DNA from: a bacterium
Lineage (GTDB): Bacteria; UBA9089; CG2-30-40-21; SBAY01
Reading direction: 5' to 3'
Assembly (NCBI GenBank): GCA_040757115.1
Contig: JBFLYA010000231.1
Coordinates: forward strand, 1-5,840
DNA: 5,840 bases
In this document: piece by piece, positions 1 through 5,218 of the stretch
Numbering within the stretch: the first letter of the stretch is position 1
Layout: each line of letters opens with the position of its first letter
Translations under genes and position numbers: made by a program
Notes under the pieces: model-generated
Seen by the model: the letters and a program-made list of their open reading frames with translations, nothing else
Told to the model about the DNA's origin: nothing
The model's database searches: none

Positions 1-92
1 GTCTGTAAAGATGGACCGGTATTTAGTGCTTTGGAGATAGTGTTATGCTAACTATTCAGCCACTGATTAACACGGATTAGCACGGATAAATA

Positions 93-148
93 GCAGAAGG
101 CAGAGAGCAGAGGGCAGAAGGCAGAGGACAGAAAGCAGAAGGCAGAGG
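93..148 (+). repeat. Heptanucleotide tandem repeat, GCAGAAG type
   Basis: Eight consecutive 7-bp units in strict register: GCAGAAG, GCAGAGA, GCAGAGG, GCAGAAG, GCAGAGG, ACAGAAA, GCAGAAG, GCAGAGG. The variation is mostly in the last two positions. It lies inside the TA-flanked inverted-repeat element. Confidence 0.85.
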
Positions 149-225
149 CAGGTTGTCCCCCGCTGGCGGGGGATTAAGGGGGTGGAAATTTCCTCCACTG
201 GCACAGATGAAATCAGGCTCGGGGC

Positions 226-244
226 ACCCATGCAGAGCATGGGT
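226..244. repeat. Perfect 8-bp hairpin (REP-like)
   Basis: ACCCATGC at 226-233 pairs perfectly with GCATGGGT at 237-244 around a three-base AGA loop. There is no following T-run, so it does not look like a terminator. It sits between the two heptad arrays of the element. Confidence 0.6.
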
Positions 245-262
245 CGTGTGGCTACCAGCCTT

Positions 263-297
263 CCCGAGTCCCGAACTCCGAGTCCCGAGTCCCGATT
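263..297 (+). repeat. Heptanucleotide tandem repeat, CCCGAGT type
   Basis: Five 7-bp units in register: CCCGAGT, CCCGAAC, TCCGAGT, CCCGAGT, CCCGATT. A further 7-bp doublet (TTCAGCC twice) follows at 311-324. The unit differs from the array at 93-148, but the period is the same. Confidence 0.8.
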
Positions 298-506
298 TTC
301 AGAAGAACCCTTCAGCCTTCAGCCTAATTACGGACACGGAAAACGGACACGATTCACGAATTTTCAGTGTTTCATCTGTGTCCATCTGTGGCTGAATAGT
401 TACCCTGGATTAAAGCGGACTATAGAAGTCTCAAAAATAGATAACTAAACCTACCAAATACAAAATAGCCTTTTATTCAAATTCCAAATAATACTCCATT
501 GCGTTA

Positions 507-563
507 GTTCAACCCAGAATTGTGTGTCGGCGTTGCTCCACACAAATTCTTAATTCGTTAGGC
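507..563 (-). other. attC site (short type) after the brnTA cassette
   Basis: On the minus strand the site opens with GCCTAAC (563-557) and closes with GTTGAAC (513-507). The arms 516-526 and 539-550 pair over 11 bp, with one unpaired A at 546, the kind of extrahelical base that sets strand choice in attC folding. The 12-base tip (527-538) is GC-rich. The antitoxin stop codon TAA occupies 560-558 inside the first core. At 57 nt it is under half the length of the other sites here and shares no obvious loop sequence with them, so it probably came from a different attC lineage. Confidence 0.75.
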
Positions 564-767
564 ATATTGTTTTTGTCTCTTAATAATATCAATTAATGAT
601 CTTAATGCTTGATTTACAGATTCATGGTCAGGGAAAAATTTGATAACATCAGGATCAACAACTACAACATTTGTTCCTTCACAGTATTTTTTTGCGTATT
701 TTCCCTGAATACCTTTACTGAAATCATATTCTTCAAGCATATCTCGATCTTTTTGCATTCTCTTCAT
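558..767 (-). CDS. BrnT-partner antitoxin (BrnA-like)
   Basis: Small protein of 69 residues with a charged N-terminus, an EYDFSKGIQGKYAKKY stretch (about residues 10-25), a beta-like NVVVVDPDVIKFF segment and a C-terminal helix ending in a basic tail. This layout is typical of short antitoxins encoded directly after BrnT-family toxins (family knowledge). It is expected to bind and neutralise the toxin and to repress the operon. I chose the ATG at 767 because AAAGGA lies six bases upstream. An in-frame ATG at 782 with AAAGG nine bases upstream is possible and would add five residues. The gene overlaps the end of the toxin gene by about 35 bases, implying coupled translation. Its TAA stop lies inside the attC core box. 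Confidence 0.8.
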   Translation of the reverse strand: MKRMQKDRDMLEEYDFSKGIQGKYAKKYCEGTNVVVVDPDVIKFFPDHESVNQALRSLIDIIKRQKQYA

Positions 768-1029
768 ATTGTTTCCTTTCATTTTTTGTTGCCTTTCTTG
801 AGCTTATTATTCTAATTTTATCCTCTCTTCCTGTATGAACAGTTACTAACACACGATGTTTAACTGAATTCCCAATTAAAATAAATCTGTCTTCTTGCTC
901 AGAATGTAGAGGATCATAGATTGTTAATGATAGTGTATCGCTAAAAGTTGTGCTGGCTTCATCAAAAGATATCCCATGGACATTTATATTCTTAATTGCT
1001 TTTCTTGGATCCCACTCAAATAATAACAT
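733..1029 (-). CDS. brnT: BrnT family toxin (DUF497), ribonuclease
   Basis: This 98-residue protein has the BrnT signature in order: FEWDPRKAIKN near the N-terminus (4-14), HGISFDEA (18-25), HSEQEDRF (42-49), and the RIISSRKATKNER strand-helix motif (73-85). The length is normal for the family. BrnT toxins are RelE-fold ribonucleases that arrest translation by cutting RNA, and they are held inactive by their antitoxin. Gene order here is toxin first, antitoxin second, as in brnTA. The gene starts 42 bases after an attC core, so it is the first gene of its cassette. I see no strong Shine-Dalgarno before the ATG and no confident promoter. The known autoregulation of brnTA would require one close by. 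Confidence 0.9.
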   Translation of the reverse strand: MLLFEWDPRKAIKNINVHGISFDEASTTFSDTLSLTIYDPLHSEQEDRFILIGNSVKHRVLVTVHTGREDKIRIISSRKATKNERKQYEENAKRSRYA

Positions 1030-1071
1030 ATTTCATTTTACCAATTCATCTTGAGTGTTAATATTTTATTT

Positions 1072-1202
1072 GTCTAACGATAGAGCTCACCTGCCGCCAA
1101 CAGGCTGGGCACAAAACTTTGAAAAACCACTAACCTTTGATGGAGCACAGAATTTCGAAAAACCGCACGCTGTTGGCGGTCAGGTGCAGCGAATGATAAT
1201 AA
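1072..1202 (-). other. attC site with one decayed core box
   Basis: The closing core is intact (GTTAGAC on the minus strand, 1078-1072). Arms 1088-1103 and 1170-1186 pair perfectly over 16 bp, with one unpaired T at 1180. This is the best stem of any site in the window. Aligned on the arm with the site at 4185-4317, the opening core should fall at 1196-1202, but the sequence there is TTATTAT on the minus strand instead of GCCTAAC. The loop resembles that of the 4185 site. Excision using this site is probably weakened, although the box where strand exchange occurs is kept. Confidence 0.7.
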
Positions 1203-1303
1203 TTAAAAGGCACTTGAAATCGATCGTACAGTATGATATAATACCAATGAGTTTATCGCTTTAACCACACCTGGATATATATATGAAAACATTAATTGCT
1301 TAA

Positions 1304-1443
1304 CCTTCTCCTCTGAGAGGTCAGATGATCTTCTTCAGAGGCATACATATCCAGTATGTGGTCTGGAAGGCGCTCGGGTCGCTCTCCAGCGTTGCCCTAT
1401 CCTCCTCCCAGGGGAGAAAGCTAAAAAATTAGCTACTATATAT
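1304..1443 (-). ncRNA. Candidate structured small RNA, unknown family
   Basis: The minus-strand arms 1420-1404 and 1320-1304 form a 17-position terminal stem with 14 Watson-Crick pairs, two G-U pairs and one C-A mismatch. Inside are a hairpin at 1397-1376 (GGG, CAA, CGCT, loop GGAG, AGCG, A, CCC) and another at 1359-1345 (ACATA, loop CTGGA, TATGT). A near-consensus promoter ends about seven bases before 1443, so transcription would begin just upstream of the stem. The region is richer in G+C than its flanks and has no open reading frame with a start and ribosome site. The leader forms a small AGCTAA/TTAGCT hairpin at 1434-1419. I do not recognise it as 6S, SRP, tmRNA, RNase P or a known riboswitch. 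The 3' end is uncertain, as no terminator is visible. It could be a standalone cassette RNA or a partner of the reverse transcriptase upstream. Confidence 0.45.
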
Positions 1444-1449
1444 TATAAT

Positions 1450-1478
1450 ATTATAGCCTTTTCTTTGGCTTGCGTCAA
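1450..1478 (-). promoter_or_regulatory. Sigma70-type promoter for the candidate RNA
   Basis: On the minus strand: TTGACG (1478-1473), 17-base spacer, TATAAT (1455-1450). That is 5/6 and 6/6 matches at ideal spacing, among the best promoters in the window. It points into the structured region at 1304-1443, not into any protein gene. Confidence 0.65.
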
Positions 1479-1495
1479 GTATTATTTTGATAAGC

Positions 1496-1715
1496 CTGTG
1501 ATTCAGACACTGGACATCAGACACAAAACTATAGACTCTATTTATGCAGGAAATTAGTGACATTTGGGAAACCATCCTCAAAACTTCACTCCCTGAATTT
1601 TTCCTAAGTATTACCTACAGAAGTATAGGCAGGTCTCTCAAGCCTTCATTCTTCTGCAATTTCTGCCCGCTTTAGTCTGAGGTCTGATGTCTATAGTCTA
1701 CTGTCTGAATCACAG
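1496..1715. mobile_element. Inverted-repeat element with heptad arrays at both ends
   Basis: A perfect 14-bp inverted repeat bounds the element (CTGTGATTCAGACA at 1496-1509 and its complement at 1702-1715). Each end continues as an array of 7-bp units. The left end reads ATTCAGA, CACTGGA, CATCAGA, CACAAAA, CTATAGA (1501-1535). The complement of the right end reads ATTCAGA, CAGTAGA, CTATAGA, CATCAGA, CCTCAGA (1710-1676). The ends thus share units in a different order. The 140-base middle has no gene, and I see no target-site duplication. It lies between the half attC of the reverse-transcriptase cassette and the RNA promoter, and may be the insertion or rearrangement that broke that attC. Confidence 0.5.
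1676..1710 (+). repeat. Heptanucleotide tandem repeat, TCTGATG type
   Basis: Five 7-bp units in register: TCTGAGG, TCTGATG, TCTATAG, TCTACTG, TCTGAAT. Every unit begins TCT. It is the right arm of the inverted-repeat element and mirrors the left array at 1501-1535. Confidence 0.75.
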
Positions 1716-1753
1716 TTACTAAACCTGATAAAATACCAGAAATTTAAGTTCAT

Positions 1754-1792
1754 CGGACAGCTCTGGCTGTTAGGTGCACGCAATGGTTAGGC
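1754..1792 (-). other. Half attC site after the reverse-transcriptase gene
   Basis: On the minus strand it begins with a good GCCTAAC core (1792-1786), then CATTGCGTGCACCT. This matches the opening arm of the sites at 4185 and 1072 (CGCTGCACCTGA). A small hairpin follows (1770-1757, ACAGC, loop CAGA, GCTGT). No matching closing arm or GTTRRRY core occurs in the next 200 bases. The site looks truncated at or just past its tip, close to the heptad element. The core begins 59 bases after the reverse-transcriptase stop codon. Confidence 0.55.
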
Positions 1793-1850
1793 GGAATATT
1801 TCGAGTTTCGGGATTAATTCCAGATATTTATTTTAATTAATGGTATAAAT

Positions 1851-3347
1851 TTAATACATCATTGCTTTTTTCTTGAATATTTCAATTTCCTCGGGCTGAA
1901 CAACTTCTGATGCATCATATACCGAACCAACAACTATTTTTGACACATTTAATGCAGATTTTAATTTTTCGCTTGAGATCCAATCATTTACCCAAAGTTT
2001 AGGATTTTCACCATTTACAATTTTGCATATTACTTCATTGCTAGAAAAGGATATTCCAACTGACTTTGGTTGTGTTATTCTTTGCAACCAGATTTCAAGA
2101 TAGCCGTTATAGGGAACACGTGACATCTTATTATGTACTTTCGTCCATAATTTTGTTTTATCTCTTTGGGGAGCAAGTGCGATAAGATGGCTTAGAATAC
2201 CAGCAATAGCAGGAAATGTATCTGGAGAAATAAAACCAATATCAACTGCAATTGCAACTTGTACTTCAAGATCATCTGGTGCTTCTGTTTGTTTTGTAAT
2301 TTTTGTATGGAATTCACTCACTAAACGCCGTAACGTTCCACTATTCGGGAATTGCTGTCCAAATTTATGCAATCGTAAAAGTTGCTTCTGAATTGTCTTT
2401 GCATTATCAAGTCCTAAATCTTGTAAATCAATACCGGCCAATTTATCAGGTTTGATAGCCCCCTCAATGACATTTTTAGTAAGATACGTTTTTGAAACAC
2501 CTACTTTCATCCCAACTGGTCTTAAATTGTCACTAATTATTTTAAGTATCTCTTCTGCACGTTCATCACTATTTGTAAATATCCTATAATCATCACGATA
2601 TCGTAATATGCGAAAATCTGTCGAACCACATAAAGAGTCATTAATTTGTTTGTCTATAAAACCAAGGACGATCTCTGCCACAAAGTCCATTAAAACAGGG
2701 CCCTGTGAAATACCATTTGTTTGACCATATCGGCCCGCCCTTATATGTGAGTCAATTATATTCCCCAAAAGTGAATTATCATTTTTCTTCGCCTTAGCGG
2801 TTTTTATACCATGTAACGCCCATGAAATACTGTGGGTATAAAGAGATGCGTAGCAGTCAATTACGTCTGTATGAAGTAAGTGACTAAACTCCAAAGAATA
2901 TATTAAAGATTGTTGCTCAACGCATTGCCACCAACTTGTAATTTGTTTAGCTACATCTTTTTGATCATCAAGTGACATGACAGGAGCGCTACAACAATAA
3001 ACGACACCATCTTCAAATTCTGCTATCCTATTAGTGATAAACTTCCAATTATCTGGATCACATATAACATTTACCAATGAAACATAAATTACTGGATGTA
3101 TAAGCTCAAGTGGCCTCCAAGCAAATTTGCCATCTTTGTTTGAGATGAAGCTATAGTTTACACCTGAATAATCATTGGGATTGGCAACTTTAAATTCTAA
3201 ATAATGACGCCCATTTAGTATAGTATCAACATCAGATAAAATTTGATCAAAGCTAATGTAGTCTGGTATATCTGCGTTAAAATAACTACTTCCTTTTAAA
3301 AAGTGTTTTTTTGCTTCTTCATTTGTTAGGTCAATTAATCTTTTCAT
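1851..3347 (-). CDS. Reverse transcriptase, Abi/UG (DRT) defence type
   Basis: This 498-residue protein is an RNA-templated DNA polymerase by its motifs. They are an RPLELIHP segment (78-85) ahead of the core, motif A HTDVIDCYASLY with catalytic Asp161, motif B NGISQGPVLMDF (211-222), motif C YRDD (250-253) with the catalytic Asp pair, and a motif D-like VGMKVGVSKT (278-287). Residues from about 310 onward form a helical C-terminal region. No maturase, integrase or nuclease domain is visible, which argues against a group II intron or a retroelement protein. The architecture matches single-protein antiviral reverse transcriptases of the Abi/UNknown-Group class, which block phage by untemplated or ncRNA-templated DNA synthesis (family knowledge). 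I cannot fix the UG number. The ATG at 3347 has AAAGGA six bases upstream. The gene starts 74 bases after an attC and is alone in its cassette apart from the candidate RNA. A retron is less likely: no msr-msd is evident upstream. Confidence 0.85.
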   Translation of the reverse strand: MKRLIDLTNEEAKKHFLKGSSYFNADIPDYISFDQILSDVDTILNGRHYLEFKVANPNDYSGVNYSFISNKDGKFAWRPLELIHPVIYVSLVNVICDPDNWKFITNRIAEFEDGVVYCCSAPVMSLDDQKDVAKQITSWWQCVEQQSLIYSLEFSHLLHTDVIDCYASLYTHSISWALHGIKTAKAKKNDNSLLGNIIDSHIRAGRYGQTNGISQGPVLMDFVAEIVLGFIDKQINDSLCGSTDFRILRYRDDYRIFTNSDERAEEILKIISDNLRPVGMKVGVSKTYLTKNVIEGAIKPDKLAGIDLQDLGLDNAKTIQKQLLRLHKFGQQFPNSGTLRRLVSEFHTKITKQTEAPDDLEVQVAIAVDIGFISPDTFPAIAGILSHLIALAPQRDKTKLWTKVHNKMSRVPYNGYLEIWLQRITQPKSVGISFSSNEVICKIVNGENPKLWVNDWISSEKLKSALNVSKIVVGSVYDASEVVQPEEIEIFKKKAMMY

Positions 3348-3420
3348 CTTAATTCCTTTTATTACATTTGGGGATCTTATTAGATATGATATTAAACTTT
3401 AAAATATGATGATATTTACC

Positions 3421-3553
3421 GCCTAACGATAAAGCTCACCTGCAGCAGGGAGAATTACTACTAAACTTTATAAGCACAATTACCCCTTTGAGATACTACA
3501 AAACTTTCAATCACGGCACAGCCCCCGCCGTCCGCTGCAACGATTTGTTAGAC
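3421..3553 (-). other. attC site between protease and reverse-transcriptase cassettes
   Basis: On the minus strand it opens with GTCTAAC (3553-3547) and closes with GTTAGGC (3427-3421). The arms are weaker than at the other long sites: GCTGCA at 3534-3539 pairs with TGCAGC at 3441-3446. Its 133-nt length equals that of the site at 4185, and the closing segment (core, then AAAGCTCACCTG on the plus strand) is nearly shared with it. The opening core begins nine bases after the protease stop codon. Confidence 0.75.
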
Positions 3554-3561
3554 AAAATACT

Positions 3562-3948
3562 TCATACCTCCAATGTACCCTCACTAAAATCTATCTTTAA
3601 TTTAAGTTCAACCAACGATTTTATCCCCAGCAACCCATCTACATAGCTTTTTGGCGGAAGATCATGAACAACAACCTCAACCTCTTTTATCCTCTTTCCC
3701 AGAACAACTATAGACTCCAGGGTAGCCAAAGGAGCTTTTTCCACTCCACTGGCAGTGATTATTTCTATTCTTTCTTTGGATAACTCTGGTTCTAACCCTA
3801 AAATTTCAGCAGTTTTCCAGGGAATCATAGTATAAGTTGCTCCTGTATCAAGAGCCATCCTTATCTTCTGCTTGGAGTTACTTTTACCCTCCAATAGGAT
3901 AGATAGTATAATTACTGGTGCTTTGGTATTAAATCTAAATTTTGGCAT
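3562..3948 (-). CDS. Retropepsin-like aspartic protease (clan AA)
   Basis: This 128-residue protein has a single retropepsin-type domain: the catalytic loop ALDTGATYTMIP with Asp34-Thr35-Gly36-Ala37, and a later DGLLGI (104-109) that supplies the hydrophobic-hydrophobic-Gly motif. The family acts as a homodimer, each chain giving one catalytic Asp. No signal peptide or membrane segment is evident, so a cytoplasmic soluble enzyme is likely. The substrate is unknown. I prefer the ATG at 3948 (MPKFRFN) because family members usually begin there. The ATG at 3963 is in frame but has AAAGGA only one base away. Either start overlaps the upstream small gene (by 14 or 29 bases), so translation is probably coupled and the two products likely act together. 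Confidence 0.8.
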   Translation of the reverse strand: MPKFRFNTKAPVIILSILLEGKSNSKQKIRMALDTGATYTMIPWKTAEILGLEPELSKERIEIITASGVEKAPLATLESIVVLGKRIKEVEVVVHDLPPKSYVDGLLGIKSLVELKLKIDFSEGTLEV

Positions 3949-4165
3949 AGAATACAACCGCATATCCTTTAGTAGGAATTTTTCCTGTATAGAAATGGTA
4001 GGAGTACTTACCTTTTACTTTTTTCATTGCGTCATAGGTCTCATCTCTATCTTTAGAATGTGTTATTACCTTCAGTTCTGTAGGCTCTCCCAGTTCGTCT
4101 TCCTTCAATACTTCGGCTAATACCCACTCATCTGTGTATTTTTCTTTTACCTCTTTCAATTTCAT
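3935..4165 (-). CDS. Small protein paired with the aspartic protease
   Basis: This 76-residue protein is rich in Lys and Glu, with alternating strand-like and helical stretches. It has an EWVLAEVLKEDE segment (13-24), ELKVITHSKDRDETYDAM (30-47) and a C-terminal GYAVVFYAKI strand. I do not recognise a named family. It is the first gene of its cassette, beginning 19 bases after the attC core. AGGAGG lies seven bases before the ATG, the strongest ribosome site in the window. Its 3' end overlaps the protease gene, and small proteins of this kind often precede such proteases (my recollection, unchecked). It could be a regulator, inhibitor or substrate of the protease, or one half of an addiction-like pair. 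No function can be claimed. Confidence 0.75.
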   Translation of the reverse strand: MKLKEVKEKYTDEWVLAEVLKEDELGEPTELKVITHSKDRDETYDAMKKVKGKYSYHFYTGKIPTKGYAVVFYAKI

Positions 4166-4184
4166 TTCTCATCCTCCTATCATG

Positions 4185-4317
4185 GTCTAACGGCAAAGCT
4201 CACCTGCCGCCAACAGTATACACCACAAAAATTTGAAAAACAACTAAACTTTTATAGGGCACATAACTTTGAAAAAACCACCAGCGGTTGGCTCTCAGGT
4301 GCAGCGATGGGTTAGGC
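4185..4317 (-). other. attC site between the MNT-HEPN and protease cassettes
   Basis: On the minus strand it opens with GCCTAAC (4317-4311) and closes with GTTAGAC (4191-4185). The outer arm CACCTG (4201-4206) pairs with CAGGTG (4296-4301), and the inner arm GCCAAC (4209-4214) pairs with GTTGGC (4287-4292). A 2-by-3 internal loop between them gives extrahelical bases. The long loop contains two copies of a TTTGAAAAA-type motif, also present in the site at 1072. The stop codon of the upstream gene (4314-4312) lies inside the opening core. Confidence 0.85.
4215..4243 (-). promoter_or_regulatory. Possible promoter inside the attC loop
   Basis: On the minus strand: TTGTTT (4243-4238), 17-base spacer, TATACT (4220-4215). 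These are 3/6 and 5/6 matches at ideal spacing. Transcription would start near 4208 and give the protease cassette a leader of about 43 bases. The -35 match is weak. Confidence 0.35.
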
Positions 4318-5196
4318 TTTTTTAATTTCCTGTTCAAATTGCTTAAACTTCTCACGACATTTTTTCAATGATAATCTGCGTAGTTTTTTCACTCGCTCAG
4401 CAAGGTATTCAAGTTCTTGTTTTGTTATTTTATAATTCTTGCTGTATCTTGCATCAACATAAGCCTTCTTAAGAAGTTCAAATAATCGCTTTTCTTCACC
4501 CTCTTTTCTTGGAAAGATCTTACAGAAATCCTCGTCAATCTTCTCTATCCGCTTGGTCAGTTTCTCTAAATCATGGGTTCTGGGTTTGTAGGAGGTAAGA
4601 ACAAGGGAAGTGCCAGTGTATAGGTGTTCTGTGGTCTGGTGCAGGCTGAATGCAGCCTCGTTGTTCCAATCTCTTTCAAGCTGAAGCTTGTAAGTTCCAA
4701 ACAGCCTCTTCGCCTTTGGAAACCAAAGAGCAAGATCCTCTTCCGCTAACTTCTTCTTTATCCCAGGAGTAAGCTTCCTTGCCCGGGCTAATTGGAACCT
4801 CTTTGAGTCATAGAGTAAGATGCCTTCTTTTTTGATGTCAGCATAGAAGTATCTGCCAACCGAGAGTTGCTCATTGACATGCTCAATATCTTCAATGATT
4901 AAGCTTACAGGGGTAGGGATTTTACGGCTGATCTGATTCTCTATCTTTCCCCAAATCTTAAAATCCTCAGGCTTTTTCTCATCCTTTACGATCACCATAA
5001 TGTCAAAGTCAGACTCATAGCTGGTAAAGTGCCCCTCTTCTTTATCATAGCGAAAGTCAGAGTCAACAAAGTCTCCCCTGGCATAGCTGCCAAACAGAAT
5101 AATCATCTCTACCTTGGTGGCATGAGAGATGAGATTGACAATAGTCTCTAACTCCCTCTGTTTTCGAAAAGGAAGATGGTCTAAAGTTGTTTTCAT
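4312..5196 (-). CDS. MNT nucleotidyltransferase-HEPN domain fusion protein
   Basis: This 294-residue protein has two domains. Residues about 15-125 are a minimal nucleotidyltransferase with the GSYARG signature (36-41) and the metal-binding Asp63-x-Asp65 (ESDFDIMV). A longer than usual linker separates the two motifs. Residues about 146-275 form an all-helical HEPN-like domain with RTHDL (206-210) and RYSKNYKI (250-257). In paired MNT/HEPN toxin-antitoxin systems, HEPN is an RNase silenced by MNT AMP-transfer. Here both are in one chain, so the protein may be self-controlled or may modify a different target. Position 254 is Asn where a His of an RNase-type R-x-H motif might be expected, so catalysis is doubtful. 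The ATG at 5196 is chosen for GAGG six bases upstream; a TTG at 5208 is in frame. The TAA stop lies inside the attC core. Confidence 0.8.
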   Translation of the reverse strand: MKTTLDHLPFRKQRELETIVNLISHATKVEMIILFGSYARGDFVDSDFRYDKEEGHFTSYESDFDIMVIVKDEKKPEDFKIWGKIENQISRKIPTPVSLIIEDIEHVNEQLSVGRYFYADIKKEGILLYDSKRFQLARARKLTPGIKKKLAEEDLALWFPKAKRLFGTYKLQLERDWNNEAAFSLHQTTEHLYTGTSLVLTSYKPRTHDLEKLTKRIEKIDEDFCKIFPRKEGEEKRLFELLKKAYVDARYSKNYKITKQELEYLAERVKKLRRLSLKKCREKFKQFEQEIKKA

Positions 5197-5218
5197 GATA
5201 ATCCTCAATAATTCAGTA

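Larger units (their letters stand above)
49..402. mobile_element. MITE-like element with TA-flanked inverted ends
   Basis: The ends are a perfect 15-bp inverted repeat (TAACTATTCAGCCAC at 49-63, its complement at 388-402). It continues imperfectly for about 14 more bases. The outermost bases are TA on both sides, as expected for a TA target duplication of the IS630/Tc1-mariner type. The interior has no convincing gene: the short reading frames here run through tandem repeats. It contains heptad arrays at 93-148 and 263-297, a GC-rich near-palindrome at 157-172 (CCCCCGC, TG, GCGGGGG) and a hairpin at 226-244. I infer a non-autonomous element. It could instead be a dispersed repeat of unknown mobility. 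I see nothing recognisable in 1-48 or in 403-506. Confidence 0.5.

Noticed and set aside
93-297. CRISPR array
   Set aside because: The repeats are 7-bp units in direct contact, with no spacers.
153-448. Two overlapping plus-strand reading frames of 80 and 88 codons
   Set aside because: They run through tandem heptads, the hairpin and the inverted end of the element, have no ribosome site, and give low-complexity protein (repeats of PSPE/SRS type).
440-506. Start of a further cassette gene (ATG at about 498 on the minus strand)
   Set aside because: It reaches a stop after eight codons and lacks a ribosome site. The sequence is AT-rich and repetitive.
609-815. Plus-strand reading frame of 68 codons
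   Set aside because: It lies opposite the recognised antitoxin and toxin genes and encodes a Phe-rich product typical of antisense shadows.
1055-1264. Plus-strand reading frame of 69 codons
   Set aside because: It is the attC site read as protein. The repeated NFEKP in it comes from the attC loop direct repeat.
1329-1402. Minus-strand stop-free run of about 24 codons ending at TGA in the candidate RNA
   Set aside because: It has no start codon with a ribosome site, and the strong pairing of the flanking arms explains the sequence better. I could not match the peptide to a family.
1419-1434. Intrinsic terminator AGCTAA-AAAA-TTAGCT
   Set aside because: The stem is short and AT-rich, and no T-run follows on either strand. 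On the minus strand it lies right after a promoter.
3348-3553. Retron msr-msd upstream of the reverse transcriptase
   Set aside because: The upstream space is an attC site plus 74 AT-rich bases. I see no a1/a2 arms or conserved branching-G context outside the attC.
3872-4120. Plus-strand reading frame of 82 codons
   Set aside because: It is antisense to the small gene and the protease, with no ribosome site. The hydrophobic composition is what the reverse of these genes gives.
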